From Nostoc parmelioides FACHB-3921 (lineage in GTDB: Bacteria > Cyanobacteriota > Cyanobacteriia > Cyanobacteriales > Nostocaceae), in the NCBI RefSeq assembly GCF_014696625.1, contig NZ_JACJQL010000032.1, positions 21,131-85,130 of the forward strand: a stretch of 64,000 nt of DNA, written 5' to 3'. The notes under the pieces were generated by a model. That model was not told the DNA's origin and did not search any database. It saw nothing but the letters and a program-made list of their open reading frames with translations. Every line of letters starts with the position of its first letter. Positions within the stretch are counted from its first letter, which is position 1. Shown here one piece after another: positions 17,699 through 27,508 of this stretch. The position numbers and the translations under genes are program-made.

Positions 17699-20296
17699 AT
17701 GCTTCATCCAGTTCTGCCGCCTGCACCGCCTTCCCTTGTTGAACCTATACAACCTGCAAATTCCACCCCATCTGCTAGTGATAGTCGATTTCATTTAGTG
17801 AGTGAGATTGATACCACTAAGCAAAACAAACTAGAGACCGCCAAACCCCTAGAAAAACAGTTGCAAAGTTCAACTGTAGAGAAAACAGAAGATTCTTTGC
17901 AGTTACCAAGACCCACCAGCAATAAAACAGATCGTTTAATTGCAACTCCTGTTCTGGCCAAACCCAGTACACCAGAAATCTTCACTTCAGAATTTTCTCC
18001 CCTTACCCCTTCTAGTAGCGCTGTTAATTTAGGACAAACCTTGGCAATTGGTTATTCTGTCCAAAACAATACAAGCACTAATTCCCCAGTCTTCCCTACA
18101 GCGACAATTCCTCAATCTGTCCAAAACAAGACAGCCACTAATTCCCCAGTCTTCCCTACAGCGACAATTCCGCCAGATGTATCCCCTCAAACAAAACTAA
18201 TCGCCTCGCCATTGACTAAGCAAGAACAGAAAGACGAGGTTACTGTACAACAGACTGGGGACAAAATTAATATCTCTGTATCTGATAGTGACCCAGTAGT
18301 TAATAATCAACCAATTCAAAATGTTATTGAGTTTAAGTCGCGTAACTCATTAAATAAACTATTAATACAAACCATCACACCACCTGTTAGCTTACAAGCA
18401 CAGTCACCAATACCAACTAGAACACCTGCTACACCCAACAACACACTACCCATCCGACAAAGAATTGTGGAAGTGACTTCAGATCGGCAGGAGTATGATG
18501 AGCAAAGACGCATTATTACTGCCGAAGGTAATGTATTAGTACGGTTTGATGGGGCGCTACTGGATGCCGATCGCGTGCAGGTTAATTTAGATAACTTGAT
18601 TGCGGCAGGAGAGGGAGATGTAGTTTTAACTAGAGGGGATCAACTATTACGAGGACAACGCTTTACTTATAATTTTGTCCAAGACACTGGGGAATTAGAA
18701 AACGGAAGCGGTGAAATTAACGTACCCTCAGCATCGAGAGATTTTGCCTTTTTACCCACTGATGTGACAGCTGGTGGCGTTCCACAACAAGCACCAAGCA
18801 ATTCTATCCGCACCAATCAACCCCTCTCTAATGTTAGTAGCCCCGGTGGCATTGAGTTTACATTTGGTGGCGGGAGCCAAGCTAGTAATCTTCCTCCTCC
18901 CAAAGCCGGGGGTGAGGTGAAGCGTATTAGGTTTGAAGCCGAGCAAATTGAGTTTTATCCCCGTGGTTGGCAAGCGCGAAATGTGCGCTTGACAAATGAT
19001 CCATTTTCACCCCCAGAATTAGAGTTACGGGCAGATACAGTCACCGTAACGCGGGAAGCCCCTTTAGTTGATCGGGTCACCACACAGCGACAGCGCTTAG
19101 TCTTTGACCAAGGATTGACCTTACCAATCCCCATAAATCAACAGAAAATCGACCGTCGAGAACGGGATGCCACACCCTTTATCGTCTCTCCTGGCTATGA
19201 TGGCGATAAGCGGGGTGGTGTTTTTATTGAGCGCGGTTTTACACCTATTAGTACAGATAGTACTAATTTGCAGATCACACCCCAGTTTTTCGTCCAGAAA
19301 GCCATACAAGACAGTGATGATGTGACGGGGTTATTTGGTGTCAAAGCCAGATTAAATTCTGTTTTAGGTACTCGATCTGTACTGGAAGGTATTGGAGAAC
19401 TCACTAGTTTTAATTTCGACGAAATAGACGAGAATTTAAAGGCGAGTTTGCGTTTACGCCAAGCCTTAGGCGATCGCAATCCTCATGTGGTGAATTGGGA
19501 ATATAGTTACCGCGATCGCCTCTATAACGGTACACTTGGCTTTCAAACTGTCCAAAGCAGTTTGGGCGGTGTGATTACCTCTCCAGTTATTCCTCTAGGG
19601 AACTCTGGAATTAACCTCAGCTATCAAGCCGGCGCGCAATATATCAACGCCAACACTGACCGTCAAGACTTGCTAGATCCCATCAGAACCAATGATCGAG
19701 TCTCTCTTGGTCGTCTACAAGGTAGCGCCGCCTTGAGTAAAGGGTTTTTACTATGGCAAGGAAAACCACTACCACCCACAGCCACAGAAGGTTTAAGATA
19801 TACAGCTACTCCTGTAGTTCCCTATTTACAGGCGATCGCCGGTATTACTGGTACTTCTAGCTATTACACCAATGGCGACAACCAAAGCAGCCTGACTGGC
19901 ACAGTTGGCTTAGTAGGGCAGCTTGGCCATTTTTCTCGCCCCTTCCTTGACTACACAGCTTTTAACGTCCGTTATTCCCAAGGTTTAACCAGTGGACTAT
20001 CACCCTTTTTGTTTGACCGCTACGTTGATGAAAGAGTACTCAGTGCTGGCATTTCCCAACAAATTTACGGCCCTTGGCGTTTAGGTTTTCAAACATCAAT
20101 TAACTTAGATACTGGTAAAGAAAGTAGCACGGACTACATTGTTGAATATAGCCGACGCACTTACGGAATCACCTTGCGCTACAATCCGGTACTGGAATTA
20201 GGCGCTTTTAGCATCCGAATTAGTGACTTTAACTGGACTGGCGGTGCAGATCCATTTTCGGAAGTTAGGCCAGTTGTCGGTGGTGTGAGTCAGTAG
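17699..20296 (+). CDS. LptD/OstA-like outer-membrane protein (DUF3769)
   Basis: A large protein of about 865 residues found in cyanobacteria and related to LPS-assembly protein LptD. The first 250 residues are Pro/Ser/Thr-rich and look disordered. An OstA/LptA-like beta-jellyroll follows (VEVTSDRQEYDEQRRIITAE, LLDADRVQVNLDN, GDQLLRGQRFTYNF; about 255-330). The C-terminal half has alternating beta-strand character and ends as a beta-barrel would. ATG 17699 is preferred over TTG 17687. No clear signal peptide is visible at either start, which is odd for an outer-membrane protein, so the true start may need checking. The low-complexity part contains a 60-bp duplication. Confidence 0.85.
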   Translation: MLHPVLPPAPPSLVEPIQPANSTPSASDSRFHLVSEIDTTKQNKLETAKPLEKQLQSSTVEKTEDSLQLPRPTSNKTDRLIATPVLAKPSTPEIFTSEFSPLTPSSSAVNLGQTLAIGYSVQNNTSTNSPVFPTATIPQSVQNKTATNSPVFPTATIPPDVSPQTKLIASPLTKQEQKDEVTVQQTGDKINISVSDSDPVVNNQPIQNVIEFKSRNSLNKLLIQTITPPVSLQAQSPIPTRTPATPNNTLPIRQRIVEVTSDRQEYDEQRRIITAEGNVLVRFDGALLDADRVQVNLDNLIAAGEGDVVLTRGDQLLRGQRFTYNFVQDTGELENGSGEINVPSASRDFAFLPTDVTAGGVPQQAPSNSIRTNQPLSNVSSPGGIEFTFGGGSQASNLPPPKAGGEVKRIRFEAEQIEFYPRGWQARNVRLTNDPFSPPELELRADTVTVTREAPLVDRVTTQRQRLVFDQGLTLPIPINQQKIDRRERDATPFIVSPGYDGDKRGGVFIERGFTPISTDSTNLQITPQFFVQKAIQDSDDVTGLFGVKARLNSVLGTRSVLEGIGELTSFNFDEIDENLKASLRLRQALGDRNPHVVNWEYSYRDRLYNGTLGFQTVQSSLGGVITSPVIPLGNSGINLSYQAGAQYINANTDRQDLLDPIRTNDRVSLGRLQGSAALSKGFLLWQGKPLPPTATEGLRYTATPVVPYLQAIAGITGTSSYYTNGDNQSSLTGTVGLVGQLGHFSRPFLDYTAFNVRYSQGLTSGLSPFLFDRYVDERVLSAGISQQIYGPWRLGFQTSINLDTGKESSTDYIVEYSRRTYGITLRYNPVLELGAFSIRISDFNWTGGADPFSEVRPVVGGVSQ
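18056..18171 (+). repeat. In-gene tandem duplication, 60-bp period
   Basis: Two adjacent 60-base units differ at only a few positions and encode SVQNNTSTNSPVFPTATIPQ followed by SVQNKTATNSPVFPTATIPP. The reading frame is kept. It lies in the disordered Pro/Thr-rich part of the DUF3769 protein. Confidence 0.9.
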
Positions 20297-20333
20297 TGGA
20301 GACTACCTTTTTTGATCAACAACTGACAACTGA

Positions 20334-21830
20334 CTATTGATAATTTAAAGGTAAAGTAATTGTAAACGTAGTCCCAGTACCTTCTTGAGAGCTAAAAGCA
20401 ATTTCTCCTTTGTGGGCTTCAACGCATCTTTTAACTATCACTAAACCTAGCCCAGTACCCTGAATTGATTGAGAATTAGACGCTCGATAAAATGATTCAA
20501 ATAGATGGGTTTGATCTGCAATAGGAATACCAATACCTTCGTCTTGAATCCGAAAAATTGCTACGCCCTTAGTTTGATCACAAGTTAAGTCAAACCTAAT
20601 AGTTTCATTTTTGGGGGAATACTTGACGGCATTAGAAAGTAAGTTCACAAATATGTAATGCAATAGTCGTTCATCCATGAACGCATTTGTAGTTTCATTA
20701 CTACAAGTGAAAATAATTTCATGTCCGCTAATTTCTACAGACGTGAATTCTTCTATTAACTCTTGACAATATGCCTTTAAATCCAAGAGTACAGGGTTAC
20801 ACTCAAGCTTTGCCGCTTCAGACTTCCCCATAAACAGGACATCTTCCATGAGTAACTTCATGGATTGCACAGCGCCTTTAATTCTCTTTATGTATGTGCT
20901 TTTTTTGGTTTCAGTTAAATTTTGTCCGTGCAACTCTATCAGTTCTATTGCTGTTTGAATTACACTCAAAGGATTGCGAAATTCGTGAGAGACAGTAGAG
21001 ATAAATAAGGATTTAAGATTATTCAGTTCTCGTTCTTTTTGCAGCGCTTGCTCTAGTAATTCTGTTTGTCTTCGTTCACTGAGATCCCAAAAAACAATTA
21101 CCACACCGTTAATTTTGTTTGGTAGTCCCATGATGGGTGAAGCACTATCACCGATAGGTACCCTTCTGCCATCTTTGGTAATCAAAGATGTATATTCATC
21201 TAAATAAACTACTTTTTGTTCTCTGAGAACTTTTGTAACTGGATTTTCTAAAACATTTTCTGTAACTTCATCGATGATATTAAAAATCCGGGATACTTCA
21301 TGTCCGATAGCATCTGCTTGATGCCAACCAGTAATTTCCTCGGCGGCTGGGTTCATAAATGTGACGTTTCCAAACTCATCAGTGGCGATAACAGCATCAC
21401 TAATTGAGTTTAAAAGGGTTGCTAACCGGTCACGATTTTCTCTTATGTCCCTTTCCAAGCGATGTTTCAGCAAACCCATTTCAATAGAAATACGCAAGTC
21501 TTTAGAGGTAAATGGTTTGACAATATACCCAAATGGTTGAGTGATCTTTGCCCTTTGTATAGTATTATCATCACCATACGCCGTTAAAAATATCACTGGA
21601 ATATCTAAATGTTCCCGAATGTAACTGGCGGTGGTGATACCATCGATTTCACCTTTGAGGATAATATCCATGAAAACTAGTTCTGGCCTAGTCTCTATTG
21701 CTTTAGCGATCGCCGCTTTTCCAGAAGAGGCTGTACCGATAACAATATAACCTAGTTGATTCAGTTGGCTAGCAATGGTTCTAGCTACGATCACTTCATC
21801 TTCAACGACTAAAATTTTGACTGGCTCCAT
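20334..21830 (-). CDS. Response regulator-PAS-histidine kinase
   Basis: A 498-residue signalling protein with an unusual order: receiver first, kinase last. REC (about 5-120) has the acidic pair VVEDE, phospho-acceptor FMDIILKGEIDG and LTAYGDD...VKPF. PAS (about 135-255) contains DAVIATDEFGNVTFMNPAAE. HisKA has VSHEFRNPLSVIQ with the His. HATPase_c has QDEGIGIP and GTGLGLVIVKRCVEAHKG. ATG 21830 is chosen; TTG 21836 would add two residues. It lies 20 bases after the upstream kinase gene, so the two are probably co-transcribed and may form a phosphorelay. Cytosolic, no membrane segments. Signal unknown. Confidence 0.93.
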   Translation of the reverse strand: MEPVKILVVEDEVIVARTIASQLNQLGYIVIGTASSGKAAIAKAIETRPELVFMDIILKGEIDGITTASYIREHLDIPVIFLTAYGDDNTIQRAKITQPFGYIVKPFTSKDLRISIEMGLLKHRLERDIRENRDRLATLLNSISDAVIATDEFGNVTFMNPAAEEITGWHQADAIGHEVSRIFNIIDEVTENVLENPVTKVLREQKVVYLDEYTSLITKDGRRVPIGDSASPIMGLPNKINGVVIVFWDLSERRQTELLEQALQKERELNNLKSLFISTVSHEFRNPLSVIQTAIELIELHGQNLTETKKSTYIKRIKGAVQSMKLLMEDVLFMGKSEAAKLECNPVLLDLKAYCQELIEEFTSVEISGHEIIFTCSNETTNAFMDERLLHYIFVNLLSNAVKYSPKNETIRFDLTCDQTKGVAIFRIQDEGIGIPIADQTHLFESFYRASNSQSIQGTGLGLVIVKRCVEAHKGEIAFSSQEGTGTTFTITLPLNYQ

Positions 21831-21850
21831 TGTCAATCTACGTTGTTCAG

Positions 21851-24637
21851 TTAATGCGGAAATTGAATTTTAAATGTAGTTCCTGGTTGACGTTCGATAC
21901 TAACAGTGCCTTCTAGTTGTTCTGTTACTAAGTCATGAACTAACGAAAGACCTAAAGAATCTGTATACCGCCAATCTAAATTATCTGGTAAACCGATACC
22001 ATTATCTTGAATAGTCAAATCAATTTTGTCATTGACTTTCTGTAAATAAATTTTTATTGCACCTGCTGTTTTTTGAGGAAAAGCGTGTTTAAGAGAATTG
22101 GAAATCAGTTCATTGATAATTAAACCACAGGCAATGGCTTGATCAAGATTTAAATCAATCGGGTGGATATGAGTTTCTAAGCTGATTGTCCCTGGCTCTA
22201 ATTGATAGGATATTAAAATACTCGTAGCTAAGTTATTGATATAATCAACAACATCAAGTTGTCCAATATTGGGTGAAGTATATAAATTCTTGTGAATCAT
22301 CGAGATAGACTCAACACGGTTTTGACTTTCTTGCATAGTTCTGATTAATTCTGGGTCTTTGAGTGTTTGAGAATGAAGTAGTAATAATCCAGAAACTATC
22401 TGTAAATTATTTTTAACCCGATGATGAACCTCTTTGAGTAAAACCTCTTTTTCCGCTAAAGCGCTTCTCAAGCGCACTTCTACCTTTTGGCGTTCAGCTA
22501 ATTCATTCTGGGCTTGCTGAAGTATGCTTGACTGTTGGATAGCGATCGCAATCGGGACGGAAAGTTGGTCGAGTAAATCTAGTTCATGGGCTTCCCAGTC
22601 CCGTGGGGTAGAACATTGATGAGCTATTAATAAACCCCAAAGCTGCGGCACAGTGTTGCCTTCACTCACTTCTAACAGAATAGGTACAACTAAGTTAGCT
22701 TTAACTTGAAATTGTTCTAATAAATGCAGATGGCAATCAGTTAATCCGGCTGTGTAGATGTTGGCGATCGCTCTTTTATATCCTTGGCGATAACTTGCTC
22801 CTGCCCCTGACTGGAAACAATTATCTTGAATATCTGCCCCTAAAGCAATCTTCCATCCAGGCTTCACCGATTCTGCTACAATTTTACCACTCATATCTGG
22901 GGCAAACTGATAAACCACAACTCTATCGACCCCAAGCAAGTCCTTAATTTCTTGAACCGTGGCATTGAGAATATTTTGTAGATTCAGCGATTGGCGAATT
23001 CGTTGAGCAACAGCACGCATTAACCGTTCTCGCTCAATCTGTCCCTTCAAAGCGCGTTCAGTTTGCTTACGCTCGGTAATTTCCTGACCAATACCAATTA
23101 TTCGACCATCGGCAAGTCTGATATTTGTCCAAGAAGTATCTAATACTTGCCCATATCGTGTCTGAGTTCTAAAATCACCCCAAATACATTCTCCGGATTG
23201 CATAAACTTGATGACCAATTGACGATATTCAGGCTGAGGATATAACTCTGCAAAAATATCAAGGGTTTGATAATCTCTCAAACTCCAACCTAAAAGACGC
23301 TCTAATTCTTGATTTATCCATTGAACCTGACCTTCAGGACTAATCAGTCCAATCATCAACGGGATACCAGCAAAAATACTTTGTAAAAGTGCATTTTGCT
23401 CTTGTAACTTGGCTTCGATATTTTTGCGCTCTGTAATATCATAAAGGACAGTTAAAACTGCATATTCGTTGTTAAAATTTAAGTACTGAATTGAAGCGAT
23501 CGCCCAAAATGAAGTTCCGTCACTTTTCTTGAATTGAATATCATAATTATGAAGCGAGCCATGTTGACTAAGAGCTTCTAATATCTGCTGTCGGTCTTCT
23601 GAATTTTCATATAAATCTGCGGTATAGCGATTAATCAAATCGTTTCCAGATAGCTGGAATGTTTGCAAAAATCCTGAATTAGTATATAAAATTAGGTCAT
23701 CATCAACGCGGGAAATCACCAAAGGCACAGGAATTGCTTCCAGAATAGTTCTAACTCTGGTTTCACTTTTTTGTAGATTCCGTTCTATTTGAATATGTTC
23801 AGTAATATTTATCGCATCAACTAAACAAGCTTTATAACCTGAATATTCTATATAATTAATAGCCAATTCAACATCAATAATTTGTCCACTACTGAGACGA
23901 TGCTGACATTCCATGAGGAAGGGAATTTGACAGTTTTCCTGCTCTACATCTCTAATTACTTCTGATACAAACTCAGGTATAAAAACTTGGGTAAGCTGCA
24001 TTTCTAAAAACTCTGCTCTTGAGTAACCATATTGTGTAATAGCAGCTTGATTAACATCTAAAATTTGTAAAGTTTGCCGCTCACATATCCATATAGGGCG
24101 AGGATTATTTGTGAACAACAAATTAGCATCTAAGTTGCTTTTATGACTAATTTGCTTTCTGTGTAACTCTAATTGTCTGACGACTTGACGCGCTAAACGT
24201 TTGAGTATTTGTTGTTCTTTTAAACTTAAGTTACGAGGGGTAGAATCTATCACAGCTAGACAACCCAAGGCAAAACCCTCAGAGTTAATTAAGGGAACTC
24301 CTGCATAGAAACGAAAAGCGGTTGGCTTTTGCCTCACTAGGGGATTTTCTACAAATCGTTCATCTTGCCAGGTATCAGGAATAATCAATATGTCATTCTG
24401 CCCAATTGTATGAATACCAAGACAGATATGACGTGGTATTTCCAATTCAGTAATTCCTACTTTTGACTTAAACCATTCTCTTTGAGAGTCTAAAATACTG
24501 ATTAGAGCGATCGGTGTATTACAGCTATCGGCAGCAAGATTTACCAGATCATCAAACACCTCTTCTGGCGGTGTATCTAAAATACAATATTGCTCAAGTG
24601 CTTCTAAGCGTAGGCTTTCATGGTCGTTAAACAACAT
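21851..24637 (-). CDS. Multi-sensor histidine kinase (GAF-PAS-PAS-PAS-GAF-HisKA_2)
   Basis: A 928-residue soluble sensor kinase. An N-terminal GAF (about 10-165) is followed by three PAS repeats (about 170-530), each ending in ITE(R/H) linkers; then a phytochrome-type GAF (about 545-720); then HisKA_2 LLKEVHHRVKNNLQIVSGLL with the phospho-His, and an HWE/HisKA_2-type ATPase ending LPDNLDWRYTDSLGLSLVHD. The second GAF has the Cys-His pair expected of a bilin-binding cyanobacteriochrome: Cys635 (codon 22733-22735) in LTDCHLHLLEQFQVKANLVV. ATG 24637 is preferred to GTG 24676 because the GAF domain begins at once. First gene of a pair with the REC-PAS kinase. Confidence 0.92.
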   Translation of the reverse strand: MLFNDHESLRLEALEQYCILDTPPEEVFDDLVNLAADSCNTPIALISILDSQREWFKSKVGITELEIPRHICLGIHTIGQNDILIIPDTWQDERFVENPLVRQKPTAFRFYAGVPLINSEGFALGCLAVIDSTPRNLSLKEQQILKRLARQVVRQLELHRKQISHKSNLDANLLFTNNPRPIWICERQTLQILDVNQAAITQYGYSRAEFLEMQLTQVFIPEFVSEVIRDVEQENCQIPFLMECQHRLSSGQIIDVELAINYIEYSGYKACLVDAINITEHIQIERNLQKSETRVRTILEAIPVPLVISRVDDDLILYTNSGFLQTFQLSGNDLINRYTADLYENSEDRQQILEALSQHGSLHNYDIQFKKSDGTSFWAIASIQYLNFNNEYAVLTVLYDITERKNIEAKLQEQNALLQSIFAGIPLMIGLISPEGQVQWINQELERLLGWSLRDYQTLDIFAELYPQPEYRQLVIKFMQSGECIWGDFRTQTRYGQVLDTSWTNIRLADGRIIGIGQEITERKQTERALKGQIERERLMRAVAQRIRQSLNLQNILNATVQEIKDLLGVDRVVVYQFAPDMSGKIVAESVKPGWKIALGADIQDNCFQSGAGASYRQGYKRAIANIYTAGLTDCHLHLLEQFQVKANLVVPILLEVSEGNTVPQLWGLLIAHQCSTPRDWEAHELDLLDQLSVPIAIAIQQSSILQQAQNELAERQKVEVRLRSALAEKEVLLKEVHHRVKNNLQIVSGLLLLHSQTLKDPELIRTMQESQNRVESISMIHKNLYTSPNIGQLDVVDYINNLATSILISYQLEPGTISLETHIHPIDLNLDQAIACGLIINELISNSLKHAFPQKTAGAIKIYLQKVNDKIDLTIQDNGIGLPDNLDWRYTDSLGLSLVHDLVTEQLEGTVSIERQPGTTFKIQFPH

Positions 24638-24960
24638 TATTGTTTTATTTGATGAAGAATTGATGATCAGCTGCACTTTTCAGGTGAAATAGCAGTTTTA
24701 AATGGATCGGTAAAGTCTAGCTAAATTTTTGATTAGTTGTTCTGCATATAGGACTAGTATTTGATTTCTGAAATATAACTTAGGGGAACCACTGCGCTCT
24801 TACAGGTTTCCCGGCAGTCACGCAAGTGGCGTTAGGCAATGCCCACTACAACCATCATAAAGTGGACATCGCCCACCATACAAATACTTAGATAATTTCA
24901 ATAATCAAATCGAAATCCCATAGCTGTTTTATTCGTCTTGATTTACGCATTTCATAGTCA

Positions 24961-25059
24961 TATAGCCGTAGCCAGATAGATTAGAACATCAAGTTAAGAT
25001 AAAACCCTGACAAAACAAGGCTTTCAAGTCTGTCAACAGTCAACCGTCAACAGTTATAC
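24961..25059. repeat. Dispersed intergenic repeat, copy 1
   Basis: About 100 bases beginning GCCGTAGCCAGATAGATTAG match 44352-44457 almost base for base, including AAAACCCTGA and the terminal caaccgtcaacag heptamers. Both copies are followed by short palindromes. Intergenic and non-coding in both places. Confidence 0.85.
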
Positions 25060-25071
25060 TTAAAAAACAGA

Positions 25072-25093
25072 AGCCTACGGCAAAGCGTAGGCT
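25072..25093. repeat. Short palindrome AGCCTACG...CGTAGGCT
   Basis: 8-bp arms at 25072-25079 and 25086-25093 with a 6-base loop, directly after the dispersed repeat. Lies downstream of the minus-strand response regulator and may act as a transcript end, but no T-tract is seen. Confidence 0.45.
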
Positions 25094-25332
25094 AAATAGA
25101 AAACAACTATGACTCTCAACTTACAATCGATAGCGATCGCTTTAAGCAAATTCTCTATGGATCTGACAAGCGAGTAAAATTCTGCGGCCCTTACCCTAAG
25201 GTATTGTAAATGCTGTGTAGCGTTACTGTACGCAGTCGGCAATAGTGTAACCTCTGTATAAAACACGCTGTACCAAACCTAAGCGTGTCACAGAGAACAT
25301 AAAGATACTCTCCAACCGATCACACATCATCC

Positions 25333-25971
25333 CTACTTAATTTTTTGTTTAATAAAAGTGACTACTTGTGCAAGCTGTTTCTTCAAACCTTCAATTTCTG
25401 CCTGCATTTTAGCAACTTTGTCATTAAGTGCTTGAATTTCAGCAGCTGCATCTGCATCTATTTCAGCCGTTGCTACTGTCGTAGTTGTAGCAACTGTGGG
25501 TGTGGCTAAAGTTGCTACAGCACCATGTGTAATAGTAGCAGTGGCTGTATTGCCATTCTTCGCGGCAACTACTCCTACTGGTTCTTGGCGCGGTAGTTTA
25601 GCCTTGGTCATTGCTGACTTAATCGCATTAATTAGCTGTTTCTGATCAAAAGGTTTACCCAAAAATTCAAAATACTCGAAAGGTTCGGTGATTTTTTCCG
25701 TCACCTCTTCCTTCCTCCCAGACATAATTACCAGGGGAATTTTTCTCAGTTCAGGATGAGCTTGAACTTGCTGGAATACTTCCCAACCACTCAATTTAGG
25801 TAGCAGGAAATCCAACATAATCAAGCTCAGTTTTTCTTGTCGGATGAGATTTATCCCTTCCAAGCCGTCCTTGGCTTCTAATACCTCAAAATTGCCAGGG
25901 GGCAACATTTCACGTACTTTTACCCTGACAACGGTAGTGTCATCGATAACTAAAATTTTGTTACTTGCCAC
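25333..25971 (-). CDS. CheY-like response regulator with C-terminal coiled coil
   Basis: A 212-residue single-receiver protein. REC (about 5-120) has VIDDT, the phospho-acceptor Asp in LIMLDFLLPKLSGW, MSGRKEE and the conserved Lys in FLGKPFDQ. A Thr/Ala/Val-rich linker (about 135-170) leads to a C-terminal helix with heptad spacing (AAEIQALNDKVAKMQAEIEG), likely a coiled coil for dimerisation. There is no DNA-binding domain, so output is probably by protein contact. ATG start. It lies upstream of the two-kinase operon on the same strand, about 700 bases away, so it is a plausible partner but not clearly co-transcribed. Confidence 0.92.
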   Translation of the reverse strand: MASNKILVIDDTTVVRVKVREMLPPGNFEVLEAKDGLEGINLIRQEKLSLIMLDFLLPKLSGWEVFQQVQAHPELRKIPLVIMSGRKEEVTEKITEPFEYFEFLGKPFDQKQLINAIKSAMTKAKLPRQEPVGVVAAKNGNTATATITHGAVATLATPTVATTTTVATAEIDADAAAEIQALNDKVAKMQAEIEGLKKQLAQVVTFIKQKIK

Positions 25972-26289
25972 GACTGATTACTCTAAAAGAATATTGAAGT
26001 TTAAATAGCGGCTTCCCTATGGGATGCTGTGTGAATTCCAAGTGACCGTGAGAATCTCCCCACTATATCCAACATTGTTATTAATTGGGGGATAGTATAT
26101 TTCGGTATAAATGTCGTCGTCGGCAGTGTTTAACAAAACTTTTAGGAGATGGAGTAATGAGGGAAAATAGAAGAGAGAGTTTATTGATTTAAAGTTATAT
26201 CTCCCTAAACCCCCACACCCCCACACCCGGTCTCAAGCGACAATTTTAGTGCGTAAGTCCAATAGAGATTTATTTTTATTTACAAGCCT
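25972..26289. other. Divergent intergenic region, response regulator / lipA
   Basis: About 320 bases holding both promoters. Includes an accc-rich low-complexity tract near 26207-26228. No promoter motif was recognised, and the short minus-strand open frame at 26017-26226 has no protein features. Confidence 0.45.
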
Positions 26290-27192
26290 ATGACTGCCTC
26301 ACAACCTGCTCAGTTTAAGTCGGAAATCACGGCAATGCCCAGTTGGTTGCGCCGTCCCATTGGCAAAGCTAGCGAACTGTCAACAGTACAGCGCATTATT
26401 AAGCAGCGTCAAATTCATACTATTTGTGAAGAAGGTCGCTGCCCGAATCGGGGTGAGTGCTATGCCCAAAAAACGGCTACATTTTTACTTATGGGGCCTA
26501 CCTGCACCCGTGCCTGTGCTTTTTGTCAAGTCGATAAGGGTCATGCACCAATGCCAATTGACCCAGAGGAAGCAGCAAAGGTGGCAGAAGCGGTACAACT
26601 TTTGGGACTGCGTTATGTAGTACTTACTTCTGTAGCTCGTGATGATTTACAAGATCAGGGAGCAAGCCACTTTGTCCAAACTATGCAGGCAATCCGTCAA
26701 TTAAATCCGGGTACTCAAATTGAAGTTTTGACACCGGATTTTTGGGGTGGTGCAGGTGCAGGGGAAGCCGGACAACGCCAGCGCATCAAAATGATTGTAG
26801 AGGCACAACCAGCTTGTTTTAACCATAACATTGAGACAGTGCGTCGCTTAACCGGGCCAGTACGCCGGGGTGCTAAATACGATCGCTCTTTGCGGGTTCT
26901 GTCTCTTGTCAGAGAACTCAACCCCCATATTCCTACCAAATCAGGCTTAATGGTGGGACATGGCGAGACGGTTGCCGAACTAGTCGAAGCAATGACAGAC
27001 TTAAGGAACATAGGATGCGATCGCCTAACTATCGGTCAGTATATGCGCCCATCCCTAGAACATCTACCAGTCCAAAAATATTGGACACCAGAAGAATTTG
27101 AGCATCTGGGCAAACTAGCCAGAGAAATGGGCTTTAGCCACGTCCGTTCGGGCCCACTAGTTCGCAGTTCCTATCACGCTGGGGAGGAGTGA
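26290..27192 (+). CDS. lipA: Lipoyl synthase LipA
   Basis: Radical-SAM enzyme that inserts two sulfurs into protein-bound octanoyl groups. The 300-residue product has both iron-sulfur sets: the auxiliary cluster motif CEEGRCPNRGEC (about 45-56) and the radical SAM motif CTRACAFC (about 71-78), followed by family marks RYVVLTSVARDDL, NHNIETV and KSGLMVGHGE. A C-terminal Ser lies in GPLVRSSYHAGE, matching the conserved RSSY that ligates the auxiliary cluster. Length is normal. ATG start; no lipB beside it. A repeat element follows the stop. Confidence 0.97.
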   Translation: MTASQPAQFKSEITAMPSWLRRPIGKASELSTVQRIIKQRQIHTICEEGRCPNRGECYAQKTATFLLMGPTCTRACAFCQVDKGHAPMPIDPEEAAKVAEAVQLLGLRYVVLTSVARDDLQDQGASHFVQTMQAIRQLNPGTQIEVLTPDFWGGAGAGEAGQRQRIKMIVEAQPACFNHNIETVRRLTGPVRRGAKYDRSLRVLSLVRELNPHIPTKSGLMVGHGETVAELVEAMTDLRNIGCDRLTIGQYMRPSLEHLPVQKYWTPEEFEHLGKLAREMGFSHVRSGPLVRSSYHAGEE

Positions 27193-27208
27193 AGGGTTAG
27201 GGGTGTGG

Positions 27209-27354
27209 CAATACGGTTCGGTTAATGGACTTCTTGGTTAAGGCAGGCAGGGGAAGTCAGGGGAGAACAGAAGCAGGGGAAGAGAAAAATTATGAAAATA
27301 ACCTCCTTTCCTCCCCTGCCTCCTCTGCTTCCCCTGCTTATCCGAACCGTATTG
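27209..27354. repeat. MITE-like element with 13-bp inverted ends
   Basis: CAATACGGTTCGG at 27209-27221 and its exact complement at 27342-27354 enclose 120 bases containing a G-rich arm (aggcaggggaag) and a C-rich arm (cttcccctgc), which can pair to give a long nested hairpin. The open frame through it (27225-27440) is not a gene. Confidence 0.75.
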
Positions 27355-27508
27355 AGGGGTGTGGGGGTGTGGGGAAAGAAATTCTCACTCCCTACTTAGC
27401 AATCACTCCCCAAATTCCCGAATCACACAAATATTTTTAAAGAATATGGGCAATTGTGTCCTCTGTTTGGTATTTCTGAAAAAGTCATGACATAAGGAGA
27501 ATCGATTT

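Larger units (their letters stand above)
24638..25332. other. Repeat-rich spacer between the kinase and response regulator genes
   Basis: Contains two GCCCAC motif copies (about 24841 and 24870), a 99-base dispersed repeat (24961-25059), a heptamer tract (about 25033-25056) and a small palindrome (25072-25093). An open frame at 25075-25266 is composed of these repeats and is not a gene. Confidence 0.6.

Noticed and set aside
25075..25266. Minus-strand open frame of 63 codons
   Set aside because: Composed of the palindrome and repeats after the dispersed element.
27225..27440. Plus-strand open frame after lipA
   Set aside because: Runs through the inverted-repeat element and low-complexity DNA.
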